A stretch of DNA of 64,000 nucleotides from Tolypocladium sp. Sup5 PDA-1 (lineage: Eukaryota > Ascomycota > Sordariomycetes > Hypocreales > Ophiocordycipitaceae): NCBI GenBank assembly GCA_000750105.3, contig JPHH03000043.1, positions 62,001-126,000 on the forward strand, in the 5' to 3' direction. The position numbers and the translations under genes were made by a program. The notes below the pieces were generated by a model. That model had not been told where the DNA came from. It saw only the letters and a program-made list of their open reading frames with translations, and did not search any database. Shown in pieces: positions 19,108 through 31,379 of the stretch; positions within the stretch are counted from its first letter, which is position 1, and each line of letters starts with the position of its first letter.

Positions 19108-22100
19108 GGAGTGTCAAAAAAAGATCAAAGCGAGGCAGCGGGCCGGTGACATGAAGTGAAGCTTTTGCGGACTGTGGGGCAGTTTTGGACGAAAGATAGG
19201 TCTAGGTGATTACAGTATTGCCAGTAAATGGCTAACTATCGAGCTGCCTGTGTCTATAAAATGTTTGAAACGAGCGACTTTGAAAGAATCTGTCTTCTGC
19301 GAATAACAGCGTTAACCGTCAGGCCTCCGTTGCACTACTAGATGGCAGTCTTATAGGAGTAGCTAACCCGGCTATAATTTCTAGGGCCAGGGCCGTTGCG
19401 AGGTGCGCCTGCCACACCGCGAAGGTAGTTGATGCCCTCCTGACTGTGATCTTTATTGGCAAGCGGCCAGTTACCGCAGTCCACGGTGGTGCGCCTGTGT
19501 TGCAATCCTCTTGCCTCGGGAGCATGGGCAAGCTGAAGCCGGGGTTAATGTAGAGGACCTGAGTATAAACCTCCTGGACTATGCCATTCAGGACCTGACT
19601 CTGTCTAGGAGCAACTTAAAGGTCTCATTGGGGTATCTCAACGCCGTATTCGGGGATGAAAGATTCCGCGCTATTCACCTATGATGTGTATTAGTCAATC
19701 TTGTGATCAGATGTTGGAATTTCAGGAATAGCGTACGCGTGTCGCCATCACGGCGGCAGGGATAAAGTGGAGGAAAGTGCGCATAGTGATTGCGCTTTGC
19801 AAAGGAAGAGGCTGGAGAGAGTTCGAGAGATTTGGTTTGGTTGTGAAGCTAATGCTGTTGAACTGAAGAGCGACGAAGTCAAAATTGTCTCCAAGTGAGG
19901 GGATTTGCCGACCATTATAAAGTACAGTCGGATGGTACGGCTCTCTGATTCTTGTTGAACAAAGTCCCGCAAAAGTCATTTGTCTTCAACTACGATAGGA
20001 CTCTGTTGATCTCACTTTGGTTCGACCCATGCAGGCGTCACACATGCAAGGATCTGTTGACTCAAGCAAAGATTCCAGTCAGCGAGCCAACCCGTCAAAC
20101 GGAGCTCTTGCGAACCAACCCGATGAGCAAAGTAACCTAAATACGAGCAAGCTTGTTGGAAAGCTGCATCACAACTGGCTCGGTGGCCAAGAATCTCAAA
20201 GCAGGCGTTTCTCTTGGCTGCGCCTCCTTCCGTCAGAGGTTTTGAGACAAATTTAGGCGCGACTCGTGGCCACATTACACTCAGGCTGCCGTTTAATTCG
20301 GCTTGTACTTGAAGTTCTGCAAGTGGATTGCTTCATGACGAGTGCAAGGAGCAATGATGCTCCGGTGTTTCCGGATGAGCTTAAACCAGGCTCGATTACA
20401 AGCTAGCGACTACGACATTCCCGCGGCTGGGTCCAGGAATAACACAGGTACTCCGACAACTAACTAGGATGTTACGCTGCGGTAGAAGCAGAAAATGATA
20501 GAAAAGCATGGAACCTTGACTGCGCACTTCGGAGCACTGATAGTTTGCCTTGATAGTCTGGACCAAGTACCCGCATGCGCGGCGATACCGCCGACATGGC
20601 TCTGTAACCTTTACCAGGGGATCACAGACACCTTCCTTCTTTGATCCAACATGCCTATAGATGTGCATGAACGTGGAACTTCTGGTTTTTCTGAGTCACG
20701 CATCAAAATATCGGTTGGTGATAGCATGGTGTGATGCCATAAAGGGACCCGCAATCTTGGGCTCATTCTAGGTGGGGTACGGAATCTTGGGTCTGCAAGT
20801 GCACTCACAATCCCACTTTATGCCAGGAGCGCAAGGGGTCCGATTGGATACCGACCTAATGGATCTGCCGTGCCGTGCCACCTTGCATTAGCTTGATTCA
20901 GAAATAATTTCGTGACTCCGAATGGCGGATTCTTCTTCGAAGACGGAGGGATGGGTGAATTGGAAGCCTACGGCATTTCTATGTTTCATCAACTTCGCTG
21001 CCTATCAATGATCCGCATGGCACTACAACAGCACGATCAACCCATATGGCCGGAGTAGGCAAGGGAAGAAAAGCGCGGGACTCATCAGAAATACCACTTG
21101 GACATGAAGCATGTGCTTCATTGCATGGACTCCATTCGACAGGTAGACCACCTCTCTCAAAATGTCTGTGACAATAGCTGAATTCTCTGCCGGCAATGCT
21201 ATGCCAGGCCGATGATACCGTAGAGCCGGTTGCTGTCCACAAAAACGGCAAGCGGGAGGTAAATGGAATGATTAGAGGCAATGCAGAGATTCTATCGCTA
21301 TGAGCGTGACCCGAATCCCGTTAAATGCGTGATCAATTGATATGACTTCTACGACTCTTCCAGCTGCTCAAAGGGGCAGGAAAAAGGATTCCTCTTATCC
21401 TTGCAGCTACAGCTTGTAACCCCTATCCATGAGTCATCAATGTAACATTGCTGCCAAAGGAGGTTTCCGAGTCGGCCGGATCTTCCGGGTCGGCCGGTCC
21501 GGCCGGGTCTCCCGGGTCGGCCAGTCCGGCCGGGTCTCCCGGGCCTGCCTCGTCAACCGGTCTATCCGACAGATTCAGGAGCGCTACACAGGAAGTCGAT
21601 TGAAAGCAGGAGACAATCCATGGCAAACTCAGACCGTTGACTAGGAATACAGACAGATTGATCTCTGGCAAGTCTTGGAACCAATGTGAACTTCTTTCCA
21701 ACCCCACCTGCTTACTTTGAAGCGGGACTCGATGACTACTTTCTATCACCCTTGGTCCGTTAAAGCGATGATTTGCCTGGAGACAATCGGCAATCAAACC
21801 AAGTGCAGACCTTCCAGTCAAAGCTCAAAATACTTTACATGACTACAGTATCCAAAACTCAGAGTGTATGCACCGTCAGCGATACTTCGTACTTGGTAAA
21901 CTAAGCCCAAAAAGTGAGGTGTGATTGCAGGATTCAGGGACTCCATGCAGTGCGCCACGCGTTCATTTCGGTCTGGTTTATGGACCAACAGACGTACCGG
22001 TTGAATAAAATTGGATCCCAAACAGGCAAGGGGCGGATTGAGCCGAGTCTAGACTGCCGCCCTTTCTTTGGACTTAGGAAAGCATTTCTCCCAAACCTGG

Positions 22101-22207
22101 CTCCTCTGAGAACCCTGTGATCTGTGTTGAATGCACAATTGTCCAAACGTAACGCTACAGAACGGAACCAAGCAATCCAAGACATAGACCTCGACGAGCC
22201 TAACTTC
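19108..22207. other. Gene-poor relic DNA
   Basis: About 3.1 kb without an intact gene. At 19321-19684 two open frames give protein-like pieces (RARAVARCACHTAKVVDALL, then about 50 codons ending LGYLNAVFGDERFRAIHL). These look like a decayed gene that I cannot name. A 27-bp GC-rich minisatellite lies at 21469-21553. The last few hundred bp should contain the galactopyranose mutase promoter. Confidence 0.5.
21469..21553. repeat. 27-bp GC-rich minisatellite
   Basis: Two near-identical 27-bp units (21487-21513 and 21514-21540) with partial copies on each side. In one minus frame it would read as a D-P-A-G repeat, but no surrounding gene supports translation. Confidence 0.75.
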
Positions 22208-24248
22208 ATGGTCAATATGAGCGAAAATCTTCTGTAAGTCAATGAGCCGTTGTCTGGTATACCGTGATTCGCTGACAAGGTCGCTGAAAAGCGATATTGA
22301 CGTTCTCGTCATTGGCGCTGGGCCTACAGGTGAGTAACTCCCAAGACTTCGGGGTCCTTGGATAAATGACTTACTCACAAATACAGGACTTGGTGCTGCG
22401 AAAAGACTCAATCAGCTGGTATAGTTGGATCCCGATTCATCGTCGGTCACTCGACTTACTGACGTTCTCAAAACCCCAGGACAACACATCATGGCTCATC
22501 GTGGACTCCAACTACACACCTGGTGGTCTCGCGTCCACTGATGTGACTCCCGAAGGCTTCGTAAGTAATTGACCACCCGATCGACCCAATCTAAACGCAA
22601 TTTCTCATTCAATGGCGCAAAGCTGTTCGACGTTGGCGGGCACGTTATCTTCTCGCACTACCGCTACTTCGACGACGCCCTCCACGAAGCCCTGCCCGAG
22701 CCGGACAACTGGTTTGAGCACCAGCGCGTGTCGTACGTCCGCTTCCGTGGGCAATGGATTCCCTACCCGTTTCAGAACAACATCGCGGTTCTGGCGACAG
22801 AGGAAAAGGCCAGATGCATGGAGAGCCTGATTGATGCCGCGCTTGAGGCTCGCGTTCGCTCCCCTGCAGACAAGCCTAAGAACTTCGACGAGTGGAACGT
22901 CCGAAATGTTGGAGAGCGATTGACGGAGATCTTCATGCGCCCGTACAACTTCAAGGTTTGGGCTGTTCCTACTACCAAGGTATGTAATATTTATGACTCT
23001 CCTGGCCCACTATGCCTCATCGTCAATTCGAGCACGATCTAAACTTAGACAGATGAACGCATCCTGGCTCGGGGAGCGTGTTGCCACTCCTGATGTCAAA
23101 TTGCTCATACGGAATGTGATCCTGAGCAAGGTAGCTGGAAACTGGGGCCCTAACGCTACATTCCGCTTTCCTGCCCATGGTGGTACAGGCGGTATCTGGA
23201 TTGCCGTGGCCAAGACGCTGCCGAGCGACAAGACTCGGTTCGGCGATAAGGGCACCGTGACAAAGGTCGATGCTGACGCAAAGAAGGTTCATCTCAAAGA
23301 TGGTCAGTTCGTCGTCATAACCCAGGACGCTGCTTTCACTTACTAACGAGTTGTGAGAAAGGCTCGATCATTCGCTATAACTCTCTGATATCCACAATGG
23401 CAGTGGACTCTCTCGCCCAAAGTATGGGCGATGAGAAGCTCCAGCAGATGTGCAAACCTCTCTTCTATTCCTCCACCAATGTGGTTGGTGTTGGAGTTCG
23501 CGGTACACGTCCCCAGCGTATCGGTGACAAGTGCTGGGTAAGTCTTCTGCTCTACAGTCTCGTGGATAGGTTTACTAAAATCTCCTGCAGCTATACTTTG
23601 TCGAAGATGATTGCCCCTTCTACCGTGCAACAATCTTCTCTAATTATTCCCCCTTCAACCAACCAAGCAAGGAAGTCAGGCTTTCCACTAGCCAACTGGC
23701 CAATGGTCAAAAACCTTCATCTTCAAGCCCCCAGCCGGGTCCGTACTGGTCCATCATGCTCGAAGTGTCCGAGTCATCCTACAAGCCTGTCAACCATAAG
23801 ACGCTACTGGAAGATTGCATCAAGGGACTAATTGCCACCGACCTCCTGGAGCCCGAGGACGAGATTGTGAGCACATATGTCCGTCGCTTCGAGCACGGGT
23901 ATCCAACTCCGAGCCTGGAGCGAGACGGCGCATTGGCGGAAGTTCTACCTTACTTGCTGGACAAGGACATCCTGTCTCGCGGCCGTTTTGGTGCGTGGAA
24001 GTATGAGGTTGGAAATCAGGATCATAGGTAACTGAAACCCGCTCATGTCTTCTTATGCACCAAGTTTCCGCTTCTATACGCCATGAAAGTCCACCATACT
24101 GACTGTTTTCGGACACAGTTTCATGCAGGGTGTGGAGGCCGTTGACCATATCGTCAGCGGCGGCATCGAGCTCACGCTTTCATACCCCGATTTCGTGAAC
24201 AAGCGCGCCAACATCGAGCGGCGGCTGATCCCAGCTAATTCTAAGTAA
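22208..24248 (+). CDS. UDP-galactopyranose mutase
   Basis: FAD-dependent enzyme of 512 aa converting UDP-galactopyranose to UDP-galactofuranose for cell-wall galactomannan and glycolipids. Nine exons are rebuilt with introns 22234-22279, 22330-22386, 22419-22479, 22561-22622, 22980-23052, 23303-23361, 23538-23590 and 24028-24118; the coding sum is 1539 nt. Visible features are the dinucleotide-binding DVLVIGAGPTGLGAAKRLN, PGGLASTDVTPEGF, the VGGHVIFSHY loop, QWIPYPFQNN, MRPYNFKVWAVPT and GRFGAWKYEVGNQDHSFMQG. Start: the ATG at 22208 is first, and 22217 is an equally possible in-frame start. No lesion is seen despite relic DNA upstream. Confidence 0.92.
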
Positions 24249-25149
24249 TGTTGGATGTCATGAAGCCAGGTGCTTCTAGGTAAACCATACTCATCAGATC
24301 CTTGGGCTGCCGCTTTCTCTATATAGTTATTGACTGTTGCAAAAGCGCCGGTAACACACTTGTTTCCTATGGTATTCATGCTTATTATACTTTAAAAGTA
24401 TATTCTAATTAGACTTAGAAAAACCTAGAATAGCAATCACTCCCTTAGCCAGCTCCCGACATGCTGCTCCGCTCTCAACCAACGTGCAGCCTGCAACCAT
24501 ACAGGTTAACCCTAACAGGCAGTTTACAACTCTATGACTGGCCACAGGTACAGGCATAATCCAGCGACTCGCACAGCGCACATGACTCCCATCCATGCTC
24601 GCACTCATGCCCCCCCTCTTCATGCTCGTTCCTTGCTGTTGTCGTGATCGCAGCGCTGATGACCACTGATGACATTGTTTAGTTGACGTAACCGGAACAA
24701 GTACCTTCGCATACAATCTCCATGTAAAGTCACTTTTATCTTCTAAAGACCAAACTCCCCACGTTCCCAAAATACGTACCCAAGACCTCATTCTGCTTCC
24801 AGTCACTACTCCATCTCTGGCAATATTCATCAAATACGAGTTCCGAATGATACATTTTACCCATACAATGCTTCTAATACGGCACGTCATGCCAAAGATA
24901 CAAACCCACACACACTTCCTTTCCCATCACCCAAATTCCCTACGCTTGCCGTCTACTTCAGCATGCCCAGAAACTCCATTTTCCATGTCCAGCAGTCCTC
25001 TCCCAGGGGACGCCCTGCTTTCACCGAAAGCCCCAAACCATTGCACACTGGTCCTCAGTGATTTGTAGCATCCATGCATGTACATTCATGTCATCGTCTC
25101 ATATCTCTTGCTCCGTTGCTCGTTTGCCCCTTTGTCCACGTGCGCCGCA
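24249..25149. other. Convergent 3' intergenic region
   Basis: About 900 bp between the convergent mutase and scaffold genes. A 168-codon minus frame at 24405-24911 has no protein-like pattern. No gene or repeat is recognised. Confidence 0.5.
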
Positions 25150-28100
25150 TCAAGCAAAGCTATCTTCTGGGCTCCATCGGCCGCTTCTCAGCGTCTCTTG
25201 TCGAACAGCCTCAGCCTCAGCTTCTAGCTGGGCTGCAGCTGTAGCAACCGCGGCCAGTGTCTCCTCGTTTCGCGATTGGTCCGGCTGTGCCACCAGCGTC
25301 TCCTCGAGCTCCGGCACGAGACCCTCGGAAACCAACATGTCCAGCAGGTCGTCTTTAGCGAGCACCTCGCGCCGCCTGACAGGCAGGCCGTCCAGCTTCC
25401 GAAGTCGTCTGCAGCTAGCAACAAGCACAATCTGATGCAGGCGTCGACGCAGTCTCGTCGCCTCGTCTAGTCTGCTCGCAAACAAAACATCCCTCTCCAC
25501 GTCGGCATCAGGCAGCATGAATGGATCTGCGTATCCAGATCGGTCCGTCGGCACCAAGACTTGGACCGGGGCGTAGAACCCAAGTGTCACCGGGTTGTCT
25601 CTCACATCCAGCTGCGTGAGATGGGAAAACTCGGTCAGCAATTGCGTGACCACGGTCGAGTCCGCGAGTCTGTTCCCGGCCGCGAGCAGCTTCTTCAGCC
25701 TCGGAATGAATCGAAGCGGCGACAAGTCGGCGATTGCGTTAAAGTTCACATTCAGCGTTCGCAGGTTGGGCATCAGTTGGCCCATCTTCTCCGGCAAGTT
25801 CTGCAGCCCGCAGTTGGCCAAGTCCAGGAGCTGTAGGTTGAGAAAGTCGACGACCGACTCAAAACGTCCCAGGTAGTTGCCAGAGAGGAACAGTTTCCGA
25901 ATCTCATAGGCGCTGGATAGGAAGCTGAGATCGAGCGGGAAGTCACCGTGCTGCTCCCGCAGGGAGAGACTATCGAGGCGGCGAGCTCGCTCGAATCCAG
26001 ACAGCTCGTAGATGCGATTTCTGTCGGCATGCACAGAGTGGATGTTTGGCATGTTGCTGAGATCCAGTGTCGTGAGGTCATTGTCGCTCACATCGAGTTG
26101 CCGCAGCGTCTTCATGCTGGCCTCCAGCGTGAACTGGCCAAGGCGGTTCCTCTGCAGCCGTAGTCGTGAAAGCACTGGCAGCAACTGCAAGTTCTGAATC
26201 GAGCTTATGCTGTTGCCATCCAGGTCCAGCTCGGTCAACCGCTCCAACGACACCGTCGAAAAGTCCACTTCCTCAATCAAGTTGTTGCGAGCCCTCAAGG
26301 AGAGCAGTCCATCATGGCAGTCCAGTCCGTCCAGGCTGGTCAGTTGGTTGTCGTCCGCCCTGATGCTGCGCAGATGCACCAGATTCTTCAGAGCCGACAG
26401 GCTCTTGACCTCGTTGCCGGATATGTCGACGTACTGCAGATTCATCAGGTGGTCCCACGATGTTAGTTCTGTCAACATGTTCTGGGACGCCTTGAGCTGC
26501 CGCACAGTCGAGGGAACGCCGTCGAGGTGGCCCAGCTTGTTCTTTGATGCGTCCAAGGTCACCACTTTGTTGCAAAACTCATCCAGCATGTGCAGGCTGG
26601 TCAGCCGCTTGTCCTGCAAGTCGAGCTCGGTAATGTCCTCCCAGAACGGCTCGTATGGCTCAACCTCGCTAAGCTTGTCCACAAGCTCTCGTATCGTCAC
26701 GGACATGACTCTCTTAGAGCCATCACCGGTAGCAATGTGTCGGTGGCCCACCAAGTAGCTGACCTCGAACCCAAATGATTGGTCCGAGTTGTCAAGCGTA
26801 AACTCAGACAGCGGGCTCAATGATAGCTTGCCAACGTTTCGTCCGATCATTGCACTCTCATCCGGCTGAAAAGATAGCGGTCCGTGGCCCGTGGTGTGGT
26901 TGATGATGAAGCTCAGGCTAGCGTGGCGGGCGTCGGGTGTCCTGTGGCTCACCATGCTGTTCTCGCCAATGATGCTAACTTGGCGGTTATCATCAGGGTG
27001 GATTTCAACCGTGCTGTCTTCGTCTTGCTCGTCAATGCGGGACACTGGTCGTGGAACAAAACCTGGGCCGCGAGCAGAGGGTGGTCGACTCGGTCCGTAG
27101 ACAACGCCGCGCGCCGGCCCCTCAGGGCCATGCTTCATTGAAGACTTGAAGATGCCGACGTAGGGTTCTGAGTCCTCCTCCGGGTCGTCTTCCAGGTCAT
27201 TCAGATCCTCGGCCAACACGTCATGGATGATAGACGCGATGGGCGACGAGAACGAAATGGTGAGGTTTCGGCGTGTCGTCGTTGATCGCGGGTCGCTTCC
27301 CTTGCTGCCCTGGACGCTTATGTCCCGATACACATCTTCCTGCGAGGTTGCTAAGCCCGTCGTGGCGCGATCGTCTAACTTGTCCAGTTCCTCTCTTGCC
27401 AGCGTAGCCATGTGTGGACCGCGCTTCTCCCTTGGGGAGAGGGTATAGTAGCCCCTACTTGATTGCCGGGACTGCGTGTCTGAAGCACTCCGAGGCGAAC
27501 TCTGCAGCTCTGCATCGGCGGCGGCAGCCTCCTTCAGCGCGGTAGCCAGTCTGAGGTGTTGCAGCTCTCTTGTCACATCAACCGAGAGGTCCGGGATGCT
27601 AGCAAACGGGTCGTCTTCGGTATCTTCAGAAGACGGTGCGTCGGACGGAGACGCCGACTCTGGCTCCTTCTTCTTGACCCAAATGTTGTTCTGCTTGTCC
27701 AGGTACATGCTTCCGACTCTGTCCGGAATCAAGTGAGAGACGCTCTGCGGCATAATCGTCCTTCGAGACTCCGAGCCTCGTGACGACGTGGTGGGAAAGT
27801 CTCTGCTGGTGGATCGGCAAGACGAGGTTGTCCGAAAGTCTTTGCTCGGACTCAACAGTTCATCGTTCGGGACTTGGGTTGAGCTGATTCGAACATTCGG
27901 CAGGTCGCTAATAATGTTGTCATAGATGAGAACGGGGCCATCACCCTGGGCATGGCCACTGTCGTCGATACGCCCCTCAAGTGCTTGTGTCGTCAAAGGC
28001 GCATCGTTTGCGAGACCCATGGATCGTAACGATGAAGAAATGACGTCTCCCGTATCACTCCGCTCCTGATACTTCTTCAGTCGACTTATGAGCTCTGGGT

Positions 28101-30555
28101 CCTCTTGGCGCTGGGGAATCTTGGACCATAGCTTCCCTTCCCGGCTCGGAGGTCGGGAAAACGGCTCCTTCGTGGACTCCTGGTATGAATCTGTCAATGA
28201 CGCCCCAGGACTCGCGCCCTCGTTCTCAGCCTCCGACTCCTCGAGGCTCGCCAACCCCGGTCTCACCTGGCTCCGTATCATCGCCATAATTTGCGCAGCT
28301 TGGTCGACGAAGTCCTGCGTCCTGATTGACGGCTTCCTTTCGGTTTCGCTAGCATCATCGCTGTGAGGGATCGTGTTCTCATGCTGGAGTGCCTGGATGA
28401 TCGAAGGCATTGGCTTTTCACGTTGCGACAGACTTGAGCTTCTTGTCGAGTTGCGTGGCCAAAGGATGGAGCGCATGGCCAGGACACCGGGGTCCGCCAG
28501 GTCGAATTCGCCAGGCCGAGCATCCTTGCGCTTCTTGCCCATCGCAGACTGCATTTGCTGATGAGCAGAGTCCACCGCGGCCAATTGATCCTCGCGTCCA
28601 AAGGCAACATCTGATCGATGGAGTGTTCGTCGGCGCTTTGGCGTTGGGTCCTTTGAGGGCGATGTTCTCGGTCGCTTTCCCTCGGACTCAGCGTCGCGCT
28701 TCGGCGTCCCAGCCGACGCTGGCGCTCCCTTTGGCAGGGCGATAGACTGGTACTTGTCGCCCGACGTAGACGAACCTCCGGCGAGCCTGGTGCCTGGTGT
28801 GAGGCTCTGGTTCCGCCTTCTGCGAATAAGCAGCGCAGGCTCGTCATCCGGCGATGATTCGCGCGGAGGATGCAATGAGGGCAGGTTGGACAGAACAGGA
28901 TTCGGCGCGACGTTCTCCTTGTCGCGAGTCTCCAAGTCCTCGTCGGACTCGTACGACAAGTCCCCGGTGAACTCGTATCCGTCCAAATCCCCGCCTCCAA
29001 ACCGACTGAATGCGCTTGTGCCGTGAAATGCAGCCTCCTTGTCCGATTCTTGATGCAGCTGATGAAGCTCAGCCAGGCTGCTGGTATCCAACGACTCTCC
29101 TGAGGGGCAGCCAGAGGCCTCTTCAAACTGGCTGATACGTCGAAGCAGAGTCTGGTTCGTAAATGTGTCGTACGGGCCAAAGAGCTTCAAGGGACTACTC
29201 GCCGTGTGGCCGCCACCGCTTTCCCTGGCCTGTCGCTTTTCGGGACTCGGAAACGGCGCACGAGGCAAGGACGGGCTGTATGAGATGCGAAACGTTGGAA
29301 GCGGGTTGGTCCCCTGCGCCCGAATCGAGGGAAACTGCTTCGGGGTGCTGGCTTGCAAGGACGCATCGGGCAGCATGTCCGATGTGTCCACCCCAATCTC
29401 TGAACTGAGTCCGCGGTGGTAAAAGGATCCATCTCCCGACCTTCCACCTCGCTGCACGTTTACAAAAGCTCCATTGCCCATGTAGTCCTCGGTCGTTTCG
29501 ACATGGGCTGGGCTTGACTGGTCACCACTGAAGCCTGCCTGCAGGTCTGCTTGCGAGTCCAGAAGCATCTGGTCGATACGCAAACGCTCCAGCTTCTGCC
29601 ACAGCTGCTCAACGGGAACCTCAATTGGCGCGAAGTCGACTCCTCCATCTCCATCGCAGTGCTTGCCAATCATAATCGGGCTGAAATCTTCGTTCCGAGT
29701 GTCGCTCTGGCCACTCGTTTTCCTCGACATGTCTGCTGCTTCATGCGGCGCAGTCAGACAGCTCTCGTCGCGGTAAATGTCGTCGTCGCGACGCCGTTCA
29801 GGGGTCATGCCAGGCCCTAGTCGCGAGTCAAGGATATCCGACGACATCGATTCATCGTCCACGTTCAGCTTGTATTTGACTTCACGCTGCGGTCGCCTCG
29901 GGCTCGGGCTAGGCGTAACATCCGAATGGCCGTCAGGCTCGTCGTCGTCGTCGGCATCTATATAGCGCTCTAGGTCTGCGTCCATGGCTTGGTGCGCGTA
30001 TTGCGGGGGGCTCGAGGGAAGCGTGGTTTCGGCGTGTTCGATGGATTCGTCGTTCTGCGAGGGCGGTTTAAACATGTCCTGCAGACCAGCAGCGGCAGAG
30101 CAGAAGAGGTCCCGTTGCTCTCCATACTGGATCTTTCCGTGCACCAAGCGTCGCTTCCACTCGGGCGTCTCAGTCTTCCGCCTGCTGGATGATGTGTGGC
30201 GCTGGATGCTGTTGTGAACGACTGATCCGTCCGTCGCAGTTGAGACGGACCGGGTGTGGCTCTCGGCTCTGAGAGCTTTGATCTCCTGCGCTAGCTTGGA
30301 AGGTAGCCGCCGGCTCGAGATGTTGATGTCGTTCGCGCTCCGCTCGCTCAATATTATTGGGCTCGTGTCGCGAGTTGATGATAGGGACAGCTTCCTATTC
30401 GGAGTCCTGCGCGGTATCCGACTTGAGCGTTCTCGCGATTGCACGGCTTCGAGCTCGTCAGCGTCTTTCAGAGGGGGAAGCTTGTCCGCGGACGTGTCGC
30501 TTCCTGGTTGTGAGACCCAGTCCTCCGACAGGGAATCCAACCAAGCGTGATCCAT
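25150..30555 (-). CDS. Septation-initiation / mitotic-exit network scaffold, Nud1/Cdc11 family (LRR protein)
   Basis: Single-exon protein of 1801 aa. Residues 1 to about 1290 are disordered and Ser/Thr/Pro-rich with many S/T-P sites. About residues 1300-1660 form a run of SDS22-like leucine-rich repeats (ITELDLQDKRLTSL, LRSIRADDNQLTSLDGLD, LTELDLDGNSISSI and others). A helical C-terminal cap follows. This layout and the N-terminal MDHAWLDSLSEDWVSQP fit the Nud1/Cdc11/centriolin scaffold. That protein sits at the spindle pole body and recruits the SIN/MEN kinase cascade. The ATG at 30555 begins the conserved N-terminus; an in-frame start at 30585 adds ten unlikely residues. It is divergent from the gene at 31380. 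Confidence 0.85.
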   Translation of the reverse strand: MDHAWLDSLSEDWVSQPGSDTSADKLPPLKDADELEAVQSRERSSRIPRRTPNRKLSLSSTRDTSPIILSERSANDINISSRRLPSKLAQEIKALRAESHTRSVSTATDGSVVHNSIQRHTSSSRRKTETPEWKRRLVHGKIQYGEQRDLFCSAAAGLQDMFKPPSQNDESIEHAETTLPSSPPQYAHQAMDADLERYIDADDDDEPDGHSDVTPSPSPRRPQREVKYKLNVDDESMSSDILDSRLGPGMTPERRRDDDIYRDESCLTAPHEAADMSRKTSGQSDTRNEDFSPIMIGKHCDGDGGVDFAPIEVPVEQLWQKLERLRIDQMLLDSQADLQAGFSGDQSSPAHVETTEDYMGNGAFVNVQRGGRSGDGSFYHRGLSSEIGVDTSDMLPDASLQASTPKQFPSIRAQGTNPLPTFRISYSPSLPRAPFPSPEKRQARESGGGHTASSPLKLFGPYDTFTNQTLLRRISQFEEASGCPSGESLDTSSLAELHQLHQESDKEAAFHGTSAFSRFGGGDLDGYEFTGDLSYESDEDLETRDKENVAPNPVLSNLPSLHPPRESSPDDEPALLIRRRRNQSLTPGTRLAGGSSTSGDKYQSIALPKGAPASAGTPKRDAESEGKRPRTSPSKDPTPKRRRTLHRSDVAFGREDQLAAVDSAHQQMQSAMGKKRKDARPGEFDLADPGVLAMRSILWPRNSTRSSSLSQREKPMPSIIQALQHENTIPHSDDASETERKPSIRTQDFVDQAAQIMAMIRSQVRPGLASLEESEAENEGASPGASLTDSYQESTKEPFSRPPSREGKLWSKIPQRQEDPELISRLKKYQERSDTGDVISSSLRSMGLANDAPLTTQALEGRIDDSGHAQGDGPVLIYDNIISDLPNVRISSTQVPNDELLSPSKDFRTTSSCRSTSRDFPTTSSRGSESRRTIMPQSVSHLIPDRVGSMYLDKQNNIWVKKKEPESASPSDAPSSEDTEDDPFASIPDLSVDVTRELQHLRLATALKEAAAADAELQSSPRSASDTQSRQSSRGYYTLSPREKRGPHMATLAREELDKLDDRATTGLATSQEDVYRDISVQGSKGSDPRSTTTRRNLTISFSSPIASIIHDVLAEDLNDLEDDPEEDSEPYVGIFKSSMKHGPEGPARGVVYGPSRPPSARGPGFVPRPVSRIDEQDEDSTVEIHPDDNRQVSIIGENSMVSHRTPDARHASLSFIINHTTGHGPLSFQPDESAMIGRNVGKLSLSPLSEFTLDNSDQSFGFEVSYLVGHRHIATGDGSKRVMSVTIRELVDKLSEVEPYEPFWEDITELDLQDKRLTSLHMLDEFCNKVVTLDASKNKLGHLDGVPSTVRQLKASQNMLTELTSWDHLMNLQYVDISGNEVKSLSALKNLVHLRSIRADDNQLTSLDGLDCHDGLLSLRARNNLIEEVDFSTVSLERLTELDLDGNSISSIQNLQLLPVLSRLRLQRNRLGQFTLEASMKTLRQLDVSDNDLTTLDLSNMPNIHSVHADRNRIYELSGFERARRLDSLSLREQHGDFPLDLSFLSSAYEIRKLFLSGNYLGRFESVVDFLNLQLLDLANCGLQNLPEKMGQLMPNLRTLNVNFNAIADLSPLRFIPRLKKLLAAGNRLADSTVVTQLLTEFSHLTQLDVRDNPVTLGFYAPVQVLVPTDRSGYADPFMLPDADVERDVLFASRLDEATRLRRRLHQIVLVASCRRLRKLDGLPVRRREVLAKDDLLDMLVSEGLVPELEETLVAQPDQSRNEETLAAVATAAAQLEAEAEAVRQETLRSGRWSPEDSFA

Positions 30556-31379
30556 GCAAGCGACAGTCCGGATCGCAGGAGACAAGTTTGCTCAGGTCCA
30601 CTGCGCCGCCATGAATACAGCAGAAGTTGGCGCGATTCTCGTGCTCGGCGGGGTTGCGATCCGTCTCCCTGATGATGGTATTCGACGTGTTTTCGGCTCC
30701 GCGCGATGGCAACGATGGGGGACACAATTGCCGACGGAGTGCTTGACCTGACACGTTGAAAACATGCAATATGATGGTAAATGGGGAAATACAAACAAGA
30801 AGTTGGAGTGTCAAGTCTCAAGGAGATAAGATGTGCCTATCGGTGACGCGACGGCGTGGGTGCGCGTGGCCCAGACAGGAATAAACACAAACAAAGTGGG
30901 CTCTTGATTGGATACTCCCGGTTGCTGTGCCAACCACGCGGCCCTCCTTGGAGTCACGTGGCTGCAGATGTCCTTGCCAGCGAATTCACCTTCAGTCACG
31001 CTGAAAGATCTCCGAAAATGCTGCTAAGGATCTTCATTGAAGCTCTTATAAGTCATAGTCACGAAGTATCATTGAGGATACCTATACAGAAACCGTAGGA
31101 GTGACAGACTGGGCCATGATCCGTGCAGGCGGGTGCCAGCCATCAATTTACGCGACATCACGTGCACCCGCGAGGCGCGTCTCGCGAGGCCCCTCCGTGA
31201 AATTCGAGCCTCAGAGGCAACCAATCTCCACAAACACGCCCAGACCGCCGACGTTGCCAGGTGCCAGACCTTGTGGGGGAGCTGCACACCTGGAATCAGG
31301 GTGCCAATGGCTGTCTCCTACTAACTGCGACCTCAACCATCGAATGCTCGACAGCCTTTTGCATCACCACCAAACCGAA
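30556..31379. promoter_or_regulatory. Divergent promoter of scaffold and SPW-motif genes
   Basis: About 820 bp separates two divergent starts, so both promoters lie here. The plus-strand open frame extends upstream to 31101, but that part reads as non-coding. No single regulatory element is identified. Confidence 0.5.

Noticed and set aside
24405..24911. 168-codon minus-strand open frame
   Set aside because: No domain, odd Cys/Trp/Met-rich composition, in a convergent 3' region.
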